Shown piece by piece: positions 40,074 through 49,579 of a stretch of 64,000 nt of DNA (positions are counted from its first letter, which is position 1; every line of letters begins with the position of its first letter). The notes beneath the pieces are model-generated. The model was given only the letters and a program-made list of their open reading frames with translations, was not told the DNA's origin and made no database searches. The translations under genes were made by a program, and so were the position numbers. The DNA comes from Flammeovirgaceae bacterium (GTDB lineage Bacteria; Bacteroidota; Bacteroidia; Cytophagales; Cyclobacteriaceae): positions 1-64,000 of the forward strand of contig JADJMA010000024.1 of assembly GCA_016709845.1 (NCBI GenBank). The letters are read 5' to 3'.

Positions 40074-40580
40074 CTATAGTTTCTTTTCTAATACAACAAA
40101 CTCCAGTTTCATTTTGGGTTGGCCAAAACGCGGGTCAGTAAAGGCAAAGGGTTTTCGATCTCCGGTTAGTTGATAACCTTGGCGCACGTACCAATCAATT
40201 AGTTCTTTTCGAACGGAAAGCACGGTCATAAAAATGGATTGACAGTTTTGCTTTTTGGCCTCCTCTTCCGCGGCAACAAGCAACTTCTTACCAATGCCTT
40301 TGCCTTGCAGGTGTGGGCGAACAGTAAGCATGCCCAGATAAAGTTTACCTTTTTCGTTTCGTAATTCTACGCACCCAAGAATTTGATCGCCTTCTGTGTA
40401 TTTAAATAATGTAGTACCTGGCGTTTGAATTAACTCAACGATAGCAGCAGCATCGGTGCGGGTTCCATCCAAAAGATCGGCCTCGGTGGTCCAACCTTGG
40501 CGGGATGAATCGCCCCGATAGGCTGAGTTAACCAGCGTGTTTAGTTCATGGGCATCTTCAACAACGGCTTTGGTGATCAT
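40074..40580 (-). CDS. GNAT-family N-acetyltransferase
   Basis: The acetyl-CoA loop is visible as VRPHLQGKGIGKKLL (motif A, Q/RxxGxG/A), preceded by YLGMLT and followed by VRKELIDWYVRQGYQ. The start is taken at MITKAVVEDAHEL (40580); two upstream ATGs are possible. The substrate is unknown. Confidence 0.82.
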   Translation of the reverse strand: MITKAVVEDAHELNTLVNSAYRGDSSRQGWTTEADLLDGTRTDAAAIVELIQTPGTTLFKYTEGDQILGCVELRNEKGKLYLGMLTVRPHLQGKGIGKKLLVAAEEEAKKQNCQSIFMTVLSVRKELIDWYVRQGYQLTGDRKPFAFTDPRFGQPKMKLEFVVLEKKL

Positions 40581-40644
40581 AAAATTATGAGATAACATTA
40601 GGTGCCAGTCCAATCAAAACGGTCAAGACTCCTATTTAATTGGA

Positions 40645-42120
40645 TTAATTTCCTGACTTAGATTTTTCGTTCACCTTTTTTAAATCGGGCAATTCGAAAT
40701 TATCAAATACTGATGGCAGTTTCATCATGTCTTCAATTTCTTTAACTGTGCGAGGCGCAATTTTTGAAAGATGTTCGTAGCCGTTTTTAGTGATTAGGTA
40801 ATCATCTTCAATACGTACGGCAATGCCCCACCATTTTTTATCACACGCAGCATTATCGGGAATATAAATTCCGGGTTCAATAGTTACCGTATTATTTTCT
40901 TCCAGGTTTGGACCACCACGATCGTGCACATCTAATCCAATATGGTGACTAACTCCATGTGGAAAATAAAGATGCTTTTCGTCTTTCTTGATAATTCCTA
41001 ATTCTACGAGCCCACGATTAACCACTGCCCGGCACGTATCTGTTAGCGCCTGACGCGGAGTACCGGGCTTCGTAATCTTCATCGCTTCTTCCTGAGCCTT
41101 TAGAACAAGTTCGTAAATTAATTTTTGCTCTGGTGAAAACTTTCCGTTCACTGGAATGTTACGTGTGATGTCAGCAGAGTAGCCATGAAACTCGGCTCCC
41201 AAATCCATTAATATTAATTCTTTAGAAGTAACATTTGGTTTATAATTATCGATGTAATGCAGGATGCAGCCATTGTGCCCAGCACCTACTATAGATGGAT
41301 ACCCAAGATCTTCGGCCTGGTATTTTTTAAAAACAAATTCGTGTATTCCCTGAATCTCGCGTTCAGACATCCCCGGTTTGATGGCCTTCATCACTTCAAT
41401 CTGTCCGATGCAAGAAATTGAGACTGCTTTTCTGACCAGTTCAATCTCTTCTTTGGTTTTGATGCCGCGGAGGTTGGCCATTTGTGTAGCCAGTTCTTTT
41501 GTATCCAGATTATTTTTTGGTGGCTCAACCGCTAAGGATGCCGCATTCCTTTCAGAATATTTCACTTTAGATTTAAACTGAATGATCAAGTCATATAAAT
41601 CGGAAGAATCTCGCGGATTATCGCGTACGTCATTCTTAAAATCAAAGAAAAGTATCTTGTCGAATTTTGAGAAGTCTACATTATATCGGCTGAACTCACT
41701 ATTATTAAACGCCTGCTGAAAACCTAACACATCTTTCGTGCCTTGTTCACCCAGCCTGCGGCCGGTCCACATTTCGCGCTGCGCATGGCGGGGTTGAACA
41801 AATAAAATTTCGTTGTAGGTGGAACCATTTGCTGCACGCTGCGAATCTTTAAAACAAAACAACAGGGCATCGGGTTCTTTATAGCCAGTAAGGTAATAGA
41901 AGTCCGGATCCTGATGATACACATACTCTACATCATTAGCGCGATTGCGAACGGCATTGGCAAAAAATACAGCTACTGAATTAGCGGGAAGATTGACCCT
42001 GAGTTTTGCCCTTCTTTCTTTATGAAAATCTTTCGAGAGAAAATCGTTGGGTAGATCAGAATCCTGGGCGATTGAGGCGATAGCCGTTAAGACAAAGAAC
42101 AAACTGGTTACTATTCGCAT
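40645..42120 (-). CDS. pepP: Exported Xaa-Pro aminopeptidase (M24B)
   Basis: Cleaves N-terminal residues next to proline. From MRIVTSLFFVLTAIASIAQ (42120) it has a signal peptide, so it acts in the periplasm or outside. It then has an aminopeptidase-P N-domain and a pita-bread domain with metal ligands in DLGAEFHGYSADITR (two Asp), HGVSHHIGLDVHD (His), TIEPGIYIP (Glu) and AVRIEDDYL (Glu). It is intact at about 491 residues. Confidence 0.9.
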   Translation of the reverse strand: MRIVTSLFFVLTAIASIAQDSDLPNDFLSKDFHKERRAKLRVNLPANSVAVFFANAVRNRANDVEYVYHQDPDFYYLTGYKEPDALLFCFKDSQRAANGSTYNEILFVQPRHAQREMWTGRRLGEQGTKDVLGFQQAFNNSEFSRYNVDFSKFDKILFFDFKNDVRDNPRDSSDLYDLIIQFKSKVKYSERNAASLAVEPPKNNLDTKELATQMANLRGIKTKEEIELVRKAVSISCIGQIEVMKAIKPGMSEREIQGIHEFVFKKYQAEDLGYPSIVGAGHNGCILHYIDNYKPNVTSKELILMDLGAEFHGYSADITRNIPVNGKFSPEQKLIYELVLKAQEEAMKITKPGTPRQALTDTCRAVVNRGLVELGIIKKDEKHLYFPHGVSHHIGLDVHDRGGPNLEENNTVTIEPGIYIPDNAACDKKWWGIAVRIEDDYLITKNGYEHLSKIAPRTVKEIEDMMKLPSVFDNFELPDLKKVNEKSKSGN

Positions 42121-42413
42121 GAGATTTATTTTGTGAATTATAAATATATAAGCCATTACATTAATCCCAAAACAAATGGGCTCCAAAACTGTGCTGTGAA
42201 CAGGTCTTAGGTATCCTACATCTGCAAGGTGTAGTTACAAAAATCTGGAAATTGCGGTCGTTCGCTTCGTGTGCCCTGTCACGCCGGGGGGGCGGCTGCC
42301 ATTTCTGGTGTGGTGCTCCCCGAAGCCCTTAATTTTTTGAGCTGTCGTGTTGACATAATCAAAACTCTGTTCTGCTACTTTTGTTTGGGCTTGTTGGCAG
42401 TTGTTAAACTCAA

Positions 42414-42605
42414 ATGGAGTGTGAGGGGAAAAAATCTTGTTCTACTTTGAAGTTTTCTGTCAGACTGCTTGATTGGAGAGTGGTTAAGATTATGCTAGCG
42501 TTTTTTAGTGCGAAGTCTTGGTTAAGTTTTGATAAAGAGGGTGGGGGGGTTTCTGCGTGGGCTGATTTGTTGGGGGTCATTAAAGATTCATTCAAAGATG
42601 TTTAA
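42414..42605 (+). CDS. Doubtful small ORF in the G/T-rich region
   Basis: A 63-codon ORF on the plus strand, MECEGKKSCSTLKFSVRLLD to KDSFKDV. Its composition is protein-like, but there is no known family and no clear ribosome binding site. It may be chance in G/T-rich DNA. Confidence 0.2.
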   Translation: MECEGKKSCSTLKFSVRLLDWRVVKIMLAFFSAKSWLSFDKEGGGVSAWADLLGVIKDSFKDV

Positions 42606-42647
42606 GGCAGTTAGCGCGGGGTTACATTAAGGGCGCAACTCAACGTT

Positions 42648-42863
42648 TTGGGTTGGCTAAAATTGGAGGTCGTGCTAGGGGGGGAGTGCGCGCTGGTGGT
42701 GGGGGCTACTTCTGTTTTTAGATTGGTTTGGGGCGTGCGGTTTGGGGTACCAGACAGGGTGGGGGCCACGCTGGGATGTGTTGTCGCTTTTCTTCGGGGG
42801 CGGGGGTTAGCTTTTCGGAAGACTTTTGATGAAGAATGTTTTGAATTAAAAGAAGCATTTTAG
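42648..42863 (+). CDS. Doubtful small ORF in the G/T-rich region
   Basis: A 71-codon ORF rich in Val, Gly and Leu because of the G/T-rich sequence, ending TFDEECFELKEAF. No family is recognised and it is probably non-coding. Confidence 0.12.
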   Translation: MGWLKLEVVLGGECALVVGATSVFRLVWGVRFGVPDRVGATLGCVVAFLRGRGLAFRKTFDEECFELKEAF

Positions 42864-43050
42864 GGCAGGTTTAACGCTTTGACATTGGGATCTTAGTTTT
42901 CGGCTCGGGTATTTCAACGGGGCTTGATTTCCTTTGTCTTTTGTTGGTGGCTTCCCTCTGCGCCCCATGGGGCTCCGGGCCGTTTTCAACTCTTTGGGTG
43001 GGAGTTTTGATTTGCTGATCACGTAATCAACTTACTGCGTTTGCGTTTGG

Positions 43051-43810
43051 TTACTTCCTTTCCTTTAAGAATGCAGCAAGCCCGGCTACATCATCTGTAT
43101 TTAAGATATCGACATGAAGCTCCATTAATTTTATCCATGACTCAGGAAAGTCGGGGATAGCCCAAAACCGAAAAGGCTTGTTCATCGCATGAGCCGCTTC
43201 GATAACACGATTTTTCTTCTTCAGATTTTTGAGCGTACTCTTTGCCATTCCAGGCTGAGTAATCCCTAAAGCTATCACTTACCAGCCGAATGCGTGTTTG
43301 TTGTTCGGGGGTATAAATAATTCCAGGCCGGCCATCAAAATGAATATAATCCGGGTAGTTACTCCAAAGTGCCGGAGCGGGCATGTTTCCACTAAGGGTG
43401 ATCAAGAGAGTTTTACATTCAATCAACCTTGGATAATTTTTTAGTTTGACGATTAACGTATTCACTGTTGCAACTCCTTCGGTTTTCAAATCAATCATTA
43501 AAGTCAATGATTGATCTTTATTAGAGTAGGCGTAGCCACCATTTTTTTCAATCAGTTTATTCAGTGGATTGAGATAAAGCGTTTCCAGCGTTTTATCTAT
43601 TTGAATCTGCTTGCTCTCATGAGCGACAAATAGATTTTCATCTCTTAAAAAAACATCGGCTTCAATAAACCCAACGTTTGCCTTGTAGGCTCCTTCAAAG
43701 GGGATCGGTTTTTCGTAGTCGTTATGTGCGAAAATCGCTGCGGAAGTATAGCGTTGTGCCGGGCATGCCTGCCACAAAAAGATTAAGAATAAAAAAAAGT
43801 ATCGAATCAT
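43051..43810 (-). CDS. Exported PI-PLC/glycerophosphodiesterase-like protein, one frameshift
   Basis: After a signal peptide (MIRYFFLFLIFLWQACPAQ) the protein shows the TIM-barrel phosphodiesterase signature: FAHNDYEKPIPFEGAYK, GFIEADVFLRDENLFVAHE and a C-terminal KPFRFWAIPDFPESW. Such proteins cleave glycerophosphodiesters or inositol phospholipids; the true substrate is unknown. The frame shifts near 43225 (one extra A in coding sense). It lies 11 bases after the symporter gene and probably belongs to the same transcript as the myo-inositol oxygenase. Confidence 0.75.
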
Positions 43811-43821
43811 GGCGACTAAGA

Positions 43822-45446
43822 TTACCAAAAAACTGTATAGAGAGCCGTTAATATTCCAAGTATAATGATTGAGTAAATGGCAAAAGCAGGTGTTACCCGA
43901 AACATATCTTTACTTACCTCTACTTCATGGGTGGTTTCTTTTTTCGTCAAACTCATTACAATCATCACCACCACAATCAACAGAAAAGTAATCGACATCC
44001 GATCAAGAAAGGGATAGTCTGGAAATGCACCGTTAGTTAGTGCGGGTAGAAATTTTAAAATAGTAGAAACCGGTATAGTGAGTAACGCGCCAGCCATAGC
44101 CGCTGCTGAAGTGGTACGCTTCCAGAAAATTCCCAAGAGGAAGATGGCCAGCACACCTGGTGAAATAAAACCAACATACTCTTGAATAAACTGGTAAGCC
44201 TGATCCAGTGTTTTTAATGCCGGGGCTACAAGTGCCGCCAACACCATTGAAATAATTAGGGCCCATCTACCGGTAAGCACAAGTTTTCGCTCACTGGCAT
44301 TCTTGTTGATAAATTTTTTATAGATGTCTAAAGAGAAAATGGTTGAGATACTATTTGCTTTACCTGCAAGCGATGCAACGACCGCAGCTGTCAAGGCAGC
44401 AAAGGCTACTCCTTTTAATCCGATAGGGAGTAAATTCATTAAAGTAGGATAGGCATGATCGGGTTTTATTATTCCAACTTCATTCATCATCTCCTGTTGA
44501 AATAAACCTTGCTCGTGAAGCACATACATGGCGATGCCGGGAAGAACAGCTATTACAGGGATCAGCAATTTGAGGAAGGCAGCAAAGAGAAGGCCGCTGC
44601 GCGCGGTTTTTAAATCGGCACCTAAAGCTCGTTGCACGATGTATTGATTGCAACCCCAATAGCTAAGATTGTTTATCCACATGCCACCAATGAGTACTGA
44701 TAATCCCGGAAGGTCTTTATAGTAAGCATGATCTTTATCAAAGATCATGTGCAAATGAGTATCCGCTTTTTCTCTTAATAAAGAAAGTCCTTTGAAAACA
44801 TCGCTGCCGTATCCAAACTGTTCAGATAGAAGGGTAAGAGAAAGATAGGCGGTAACTAATCCGCCCAGCAACAACACAGCAACCTGAATCACATCCGTAT
44901 ACCCAATTACCTTCATACCCCCAACGTAACAATTATTGCGAATATACTCAGGCCAAAAACACACCATTCAAAACTTATATTGGAAATAGAAGTGATCGCA
45001 ATCGCTCCGAGATAAATGATAGACGTTAGGTTTACAAAAATGTAGACGAGCAACCAGAACACGGTCATCACCGTACTTACCCCATTGTTATACCGCTTCG
45101 CCAGAAATTGTGGCATCGTATAGATTTTATTTTTTCAGGTAAACCGGAATAAGAAAAACGGCAACGATAATTAAAGTGGCAGCAGCCATCCATTCATAGG
45201 TAGAAATAGCGAGGCCCCAAAGCAAAGCCCGAGCCCGACATGCCGATAAAGTGTTCGGCAGAAATGTTAGAGGCAATTAAGGAAGCGCCAATAGCCCACC
45301 AGGTAAAGGGAACCCTCGGCCAGAAAGAAATCTTTTGAATCAAGCGTGGCGCTTTTCTTTTTTTGATAGACGTAATATCCGTACGCGGAGACTACTACAA
45401 AGTATAGAAGAAAAACAATGTAATCAGCCGTGTGGAGCTTATGCAT
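43822..45446 (-). CDS. Sodium:solute symporter (SSS family), at least four frameshifts
   Basis: Multi-helix inner-membrane transporter. MHKLHTADYIVFLLYFVVV begins at 45446. Recognisable SSS features include FFLAEGSL, SNISAEHFIGMSGSG, GGMKVIGYTDVIQV and NNLSYWGCNQYIVQRALGA. The last of these resembles sodium/glucose and sodium/myo-inositol carriers. Breaks lie near 45313, 45217, 45131 and 44920, all one-base. It sits directly downstream of the myo-inositol oxygenase gene, so myo-inositol is a likely but unproven substrate. Confidence 0.85.
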
Positions 45447-45454
45447 CTACGCCT

Positions 45455-46327
45455 TTAAAATTTCAGAGATGTTGGCAGATACTTAGCTACAAGATCTTCG
45501 TAGTAGGGTTTTAGCGCTTTCCAGTCGGGCGGAATTGGATTTTTAGAATATAGATCGTACGGATTAAAAAGCTTCACGGCTTTAAACATTTCGCGATCAT
45601 GCGCATCCAACAAATGATCATACGCGTGTTCGCGATGTTGGGAATAAAAGGAATGGTAGCGCAGCATGTATAAACCCTCTTCGGGCATTTGACCTTTTAC
45701 CATGTGATATACATATTCATCGTGACCCCACGACATGGTTACATTTCTCAATCCACAATTCGGTTCATACACCCCGTACTTAGTATTGTACTCGGGATTT
45801 GTACTGTCGGGATTATTACTAAAGAATTCCGGGTAAACAATTTTATCGGAATGCGCACAGCCCACCGGAAAAGTATCACCTACTACAGCCCACTGGGGCT
45901 CGCCAAATAGACAAAGCACTTTACCCATGTCATGCACCAGGCCAACCAGCACCATCCAATCGGGATGCCCGTCTTTGCGAATGGCTTCCGAAGTTTGGAG
46001 TAAATGTTGCCATTGATCAAGATCTGTATCCGGATCAGAGTCATCAACCAATTGATTCAAAAAATTAAAAGCCTCCCAGATGGGCATTTCTTTTTTCTTG
46101 AATGAAAGAAATTCATCGCGCTTCTTTTTAACGAAATCAAAAGTCTGATAAGTGTGGTTCAGGCGATAGAATTCGCGCACTGTATCCCGTTCTGGATTAT
46201 CATAATTTCTATATTCTTCAGTGGTTTTTGAGGTGCAATTTTTTTCAGGATCGGGATATCTCCTCAATAAATCCTCCTCCCATTCATCCAGATTTTTCAA
46301 TGGACCCGCGTCAACTTGATTTTTCAT
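45455..46327 (-). CDS. Myo-inositol oxygenase
   Basis: Di-iron enzyme that cleaves myo-inositol to D-glucuronate. The 290-residue protein is close to the eukaryotic MIOX length. Iron-ligand motifs are visible: QHLLQTSEA (H108), GLVHDMGKVL (H132-D133), AHSDKIV, TMSWGHDEYVYH and LRYHSFYSQH, with AHDREM near the end. MIOX is scattered in bacteria and better known from eukaryotes. The adjacent SSS symporter and phosphodiesterase suggest an inositol-use unit. Confidence 0.9.
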   Translation of the reverse strand: MKNQVDAGPLKNLDEWEEDLLRRYPDPEKNCTSKTTEEYRNYDNPERDTVREFYRLNHTYQTFDFVKKKRDEFLSFKKKEMPIWEAFNFLNQLVDDSDPDTDLDQWQHLLQTSEAIRKDGHPDWMVLVGLVHDMGKVLCLFGEPQWAVVGDTFPVGCAHSDKIVYPEFFSNNPDSTNPEYNTKYGVYEPNCGLRNVTMSWGHDEYVYHMVKGQMPEEGLYMLRYHSFYSQHREHAYDHLLDAHDREMFKAVKLFNPYDLYSKNPIPPDWKALKPYYEDLVAKYLPTSLKF

Positions 46328-46479
46328 AGTGATTACTATAATTTCTCTACGAAGTTGGTAAAAAAAACTGACATTGTTTTATTGAAATAAGGTGTCATCT
46401 AAGTGACAGAAATGATCAGAAACAGAAACTTTAGCGGCTTTACCACCGTACCTTTCATTACAATTGGTAATTTTATTAT

Positions 46480-47124
46480 ATGAAAGCATCACATTTTTTA
46501 TGCTTATCTTTTTACAGATTGCTATGCTGTCTTGTAATGGACAAAAAGAAAGCAGACAATTCAGATGTAAGACTTGCGCTCAAACCACCCGCAGGCAAAG
46601 CGATAGCTGCGTTTGCCGAAGGCTGTTTCTGGTGTTCTGAACATATTTTTGAATCTGTAGTTGGTGTTGACTCGGCCGTGTCGGGTTATGCGGGCGGCAC
46701 TACCAAAAATCCAACGTATGAAATTGTAAATACCGAAACAACTGGCCATGCCGAAACTGTGTTGGTATACTACAATCCGAAGGTGATTAGCTACGAAGAG
46801 CTGACTAAAGTATTTTTCACTTCGCACGATCCAACCACGGAAGACCGCCAGGGTCCGGATCAGGGGTCTTCCTATCGCTCTATTTTATTTTATTTAACGG
46901 ATGAAGAGAAAACAATTGCTGAGAAGTCGTTGGAAAATTTTGAGAAATCAGGATTGTATAAAAGCCCTATTGTTTCTGAAATTAAAAAACTAACGGAGTT
47001 TTATCGGGCGGAAGGTTACCATCAGGATTTTATAGAGCATAACCCAAATCAAAGTTATGTGCGTGGTGTTTCCATTCCACGCTTTGAGTTATTTAAAAAA
47101 ACGTATAAAGGAAAGTTGAAGTAA
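46480..47124 (+). CDS. msrA: Peptide-methionine (S)-S-oxide reductase, probable lipoprotein
   Basis: Repairs oxidised methionine. The catalytic motif AEGCFWCSEHIFE and later GYAGGTTKNPTYE, GHAETVLVYY and EGYHQDFIEHNP are typical of MsrA. As written, the N-terminus lacks a clear signal. With one T added near 46499 and one A removed near 46548 it reads MKASHFFMLIFLQIAMLSC then NGQKKADNSDV. That is a lipoprotein signal, so the protein is probably envelope-anchored. It is divergent from the myo-inositol oxygenase gene. Confidence 0.9.
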   Translation: MKASHFLCLSFYRLLCCLVMDKKKADNSDVRLALKPPAGKAIAAFAEGCFWCSEHIFESVVGVDSAVSGYAGGTTKNPTYEIVNTETTGHAETVLVYYNPKVISYEELTKVFFTSHDPTTEDRQGPDQGSSYRSILFYLTDEEKTIAEKSLENFEKSGLYKSPIVSEIKKLTEFYRAEGYHQDFIEHNPNQSYVRGVSIPRFELFKKTYKGKLK

Positions 47125-47328
47125 TTACAACTCTCTGATTTCGAAATCTTTTCCTCTTCCAAATTTTATCGTGTCCTTGAGCAGATATCGCTCCAGCGTG
47201 TGCAGGTCTTTTACTTTAAAATCGCCATTGACTAATATTCGTTCGATTTCAAAATCATATTTGTCGCTATGATTTACGAGGCGATACTTTTTTCCAACAC
47301 GCAATACATCAAAAGAAAGGCCCGCCAT
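47125..47328 (-). CDS. Small protein of unknown function
   Basis: A 67-residue ORF, MAGLSFDVLRVGKKYRLVNH to FGRGKDFEIREL, begins exactly where the GroES-like gene ends (the stop and start overlap at 47328). Its strand-rich, charged sequence looks like a small beta-barrel or SH3-like fold, but no family is recognised. Tight coupling suggests it is real and co-expressed. Confidence 0.6.
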   Translation of the reverse strand: MAGLSFDVLRVGKKYRLVNHSDKYDFEIERILVNGDFKVKDLHTLERYLLKDTIKFGRGKDFEIREL

Positions 47329-47702
47329 TACAAATCCTCTTCGCGCTCCAACATCAAAATGGAAGCTTGTGGTACAATAAAAAGCTTTTGACCTTCATAC
47401 ATTACTTCAATGGCGCCCCGCTGAAGAAAAATAGCCAAGTCGCCTTCTTGTGCCTGTAGGGGTAAATATTTTATTTGATCATCTTTCCCTTTCCAAAGAT
47501 CGTCTTCATTGGCCGGCATAGGCAACGGATAGCCAGGACCCACTTTGATCACAAACCCTTTCTGAATTTTTTCTTTTTCTTGTACTCCGGGTGGCAGATA
47601 TAAACCGCTTTCAGTTTTTTCAGATTCTTTAGCTGGGCGAATCAATACGCGATCGCCAACAACAATTAGTTTTTTTAGTTTGTTATCTGCCGTAAGCTTC
47701 AT
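47328..47702 (-). CDS. GroES-like co-chaperonin family protein
   Basis: The 124-residue sequence has the GroES start LKKLIVVGDRVLIRPAKESEKTESGLYLPPGV and an end with YEGQKLFIVPQASILML. It is longer than standard GroES because of an insert around residues 55-85 (PMPANEDDLWKGKDDQIKYL). This is probably a divergent paralogue rather than the main GroES, because no groEL lies next to it. Confidence 0.78.
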   Translation of the reverse strand: MKLTADNKLKKLIVVGDRVLIRPAKESEKTESGLYLPPGVQEKEKIQKGFVIKVGPGYPLPMPANEDDLWKGKDDQIKYLPLQAQEGDLAIFLQRGAIEVMYEGQKLFIVPQASILMLEREEDL

Positions 47703-47711
47703 GGTAAGAAA

Positions 47712-48083
47712 TTATTTCTTGCGAGTTGCTTTAAAAGGGAAAGTCATTCCTCCAGCGGCCACACCGCCATCAATAGTGTCTTCCATCATCACAGCATCAA
47801 AATAAACGGGTGTTCCCTGGTAATCAAATTCACCAGACATCTTCTTGTTTTCCTTGTTGTAGATAAATTTTTCGATAGTTAACTCTCCGCCATTTAGCGC
47901 AAGTTTGGCTGTATGCATTTTATCAACTTCATTAATGGTCATCACTCCATTAAAATCGCCTTCCGGAGTTCCTGTAATAGAGTAGTCCCACATGCCGGTG
48001 GGCGATGGAGCCTTTGATGTTTTCGTAGATGCACAAGAGGAAAAAAATTAAAGACTTAGAATAAAATAGAATACAGGTTTCAT
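47712..48083 (-). CDS. Small lipoprotein with an in-frame stop in its signal region
   Basis: The body (MWDYSITGTPEGDFNGVMTI to MTFPFKATRKK) is ~93 residues, beta-rich, with no recognised family. The same frame is open upstream to ATG 48083: MKPVFYFILSL, then a TAA at 48048-48050, then FFSSCASTKTSKAPSPTG. Reading through the stop gives a lipoprotein signal with a FSSC lipobox, so the TAA is probably an error. It lies between the GroES-like and nuclease genes on the same strand. Confidence 0.6.
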
Positions 48084-48090
48084 ATGGGTT

Positions 48091-49460
48091 TTAATTAAAT
48101 AGATCTCTTTGATTTTTATCAGATTCAATATCCGAATAGAGTGGTAATTTATTGATTTCTTTTATAAGCAAACTATCCTGAACAGAAATACCTTTTTGTG
48201 TGGCTTCACTTTGAATTTTTTCAGCATCTAGCTCCAATTCCTTTGTGCTTATTTGACGGGCTCTTTTTTCCTGTGGCGGATTTAATTTCTCCGATTTTTC
48301 AAAGTCCGCTACTTTTTCCAGAATCTCTTTTGAAAGATCGGCTTCGCTGCGATAGACCAATTCAAAAAATTGCTTGGCAAAAAAGCCATCAATCTGAATT
48401 CTTCTCTTCGAGAGATGAACAAACTTTCCAATCACTCTGCAAATGTTCTCTCGTTCTTCAGGGCTAAGCTGTTCAGCAAATTCGTAATCTTCAATCCGCT
48501 TAAGCGTAAGAATGATGGGTTCTAAAGAATCGAGCGAAACAACAAACACCGTATAATCGCTCAAGCGATATTCAAAGACTTCCAGATGTTCCAAGGTGTT
48601 TGTAGGCACAACCAAAAAAACTTCTCTCCTCACGTCTTCCTCCTTCACATATTTGATGGCACTTTCGGCTTGCGCCTTTACATAGTTAGGGAAATTCGAC
48701 AAGTCGTCATTGGCCGGACTCTTCGCATCGAAGATGATGTACTCATCATTTATTTTTAACGTATTGTCTGGCTTGCCTTTAAACGGAGTTTTATCAACGT
48801 ATTCTACGCCTGTTTTATGACAGATTGTCTTTATTCGATTCTTGACTTTATCCTCATGGTTTACCCAAGTCTCCTTGAGATTCTTTATCCGCTCAATCTC
48901 TAAAAGATTTCTTCTCGTAATTTCATCCTCACGATCTTTTTGTATTTTTTCCTGAATTTGTTTCAGCGATGACACTGCGTTAGAATGTTCTTGTTTTCGA
49001 AACTCATCATCTTTTTTCAATCGTGCGTTTTCATCTTTGATCTCCCGCACCTCTTTTCCAGGATTTCAATTTTTGGCGTGTCCCAACAAGATCGGCCGAC
49101 AACTCTGTTCCGCGCTTTAAAAACTGTGTATTTCTTTCAAGCAAGAAGCCGTTTCTTTTTTAAAGATTCAATCCGCTCCGTTTGATTGGCTAAGGTGTTC
49201 TTTAGCACTTCCAGTTCGGTATTTAACCGATTGGCGGTGTCCTGAAAATTCTTTGAAGCTGACTTTTCGAGCGACAGCGAATTCTCCAACTTACTGTTCT
49301 CTGCTTTTAAGGTTTGACTTATCGAAATAACCCGTTGTAACTCGCCATTGGCTTCAATGAGTTGCGACTTAACCGATCCCCATTGAAAGATTCGCCCTAG
49401 AAAATTGATTGTCTTTAGGTTTTCAAATAATCTTTTGATTGAATCGAGTGAGAATTCCAT
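48091..49460 (-). CDS. Coiled-coil protein with PD-(D/E)XK nuclease-like domain (RmuC-like), frameshifted
   Basis: From MEFSLDSIKRLFENLK (49460) a long heptad coiled coil spans about 150 residues. It is followed by a domain with KPDNTLKINDEYIIFDAKSP (Asp...D-x-K nuclease core) and AQAESAIKYVKEEDVRREVFLVVPT. This resembles RmuC, which is implicated in DNA rearrangement. The coiled coil crosses several one-base breaks between 49060 and 49155, and reading NTQFLKRGTELSADLVGTRQ in the third frame restores it. A Gln/Lys-rich tail ends RDLFN. Confidence 0.65.
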
Positions 49461-49579
49461 GCCCCGCAAATACAGTTTTAACTCAACAAAGTTAATTCAT
49501 TTCGCTTTGGCCACAAGCAGTAGTTTAGGCACTGTGTCGCCAATTGATTAATTTTGAAAATACACTGAATTTCAATACT

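Larger units (their letters stand above)
42187..43050. other. Gene-poor G/T-skewed region with G runs
   Basis: About 860 bases lack any recognisable gene. The plus strand is strongly G- and T-rich, unlike its surroundings, with three 7-G runs (42286-42292, 42543-42549, 42678-42684) and several 5-G runs. It also has a perfect palindrome GCCCCATGGGGC (42963-42974) and similar GGCTC-GGG...TTCAAC words near 42902 and 42970. Two small plus-strand ORFs lie inside. It could be a relic of mobile or cassette DNA, but no transposase, integrase or defined attachment site is visible. Confidence 0.5.

Noticed and set aside
42606..42660. Integron-cassette attC-like words (ACTCAAC, GTTAAAC) around the small ORFs
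   Set aside because: The core words are short, not properly ordered or paired into a full attC, and no integrase is present.
42187..43050. tRNA or other structured RNA in the G/T-rich stretch
   Set aside because: No cloverleaf with a T-loop GTTCRA word and matching stems was found on either strand.
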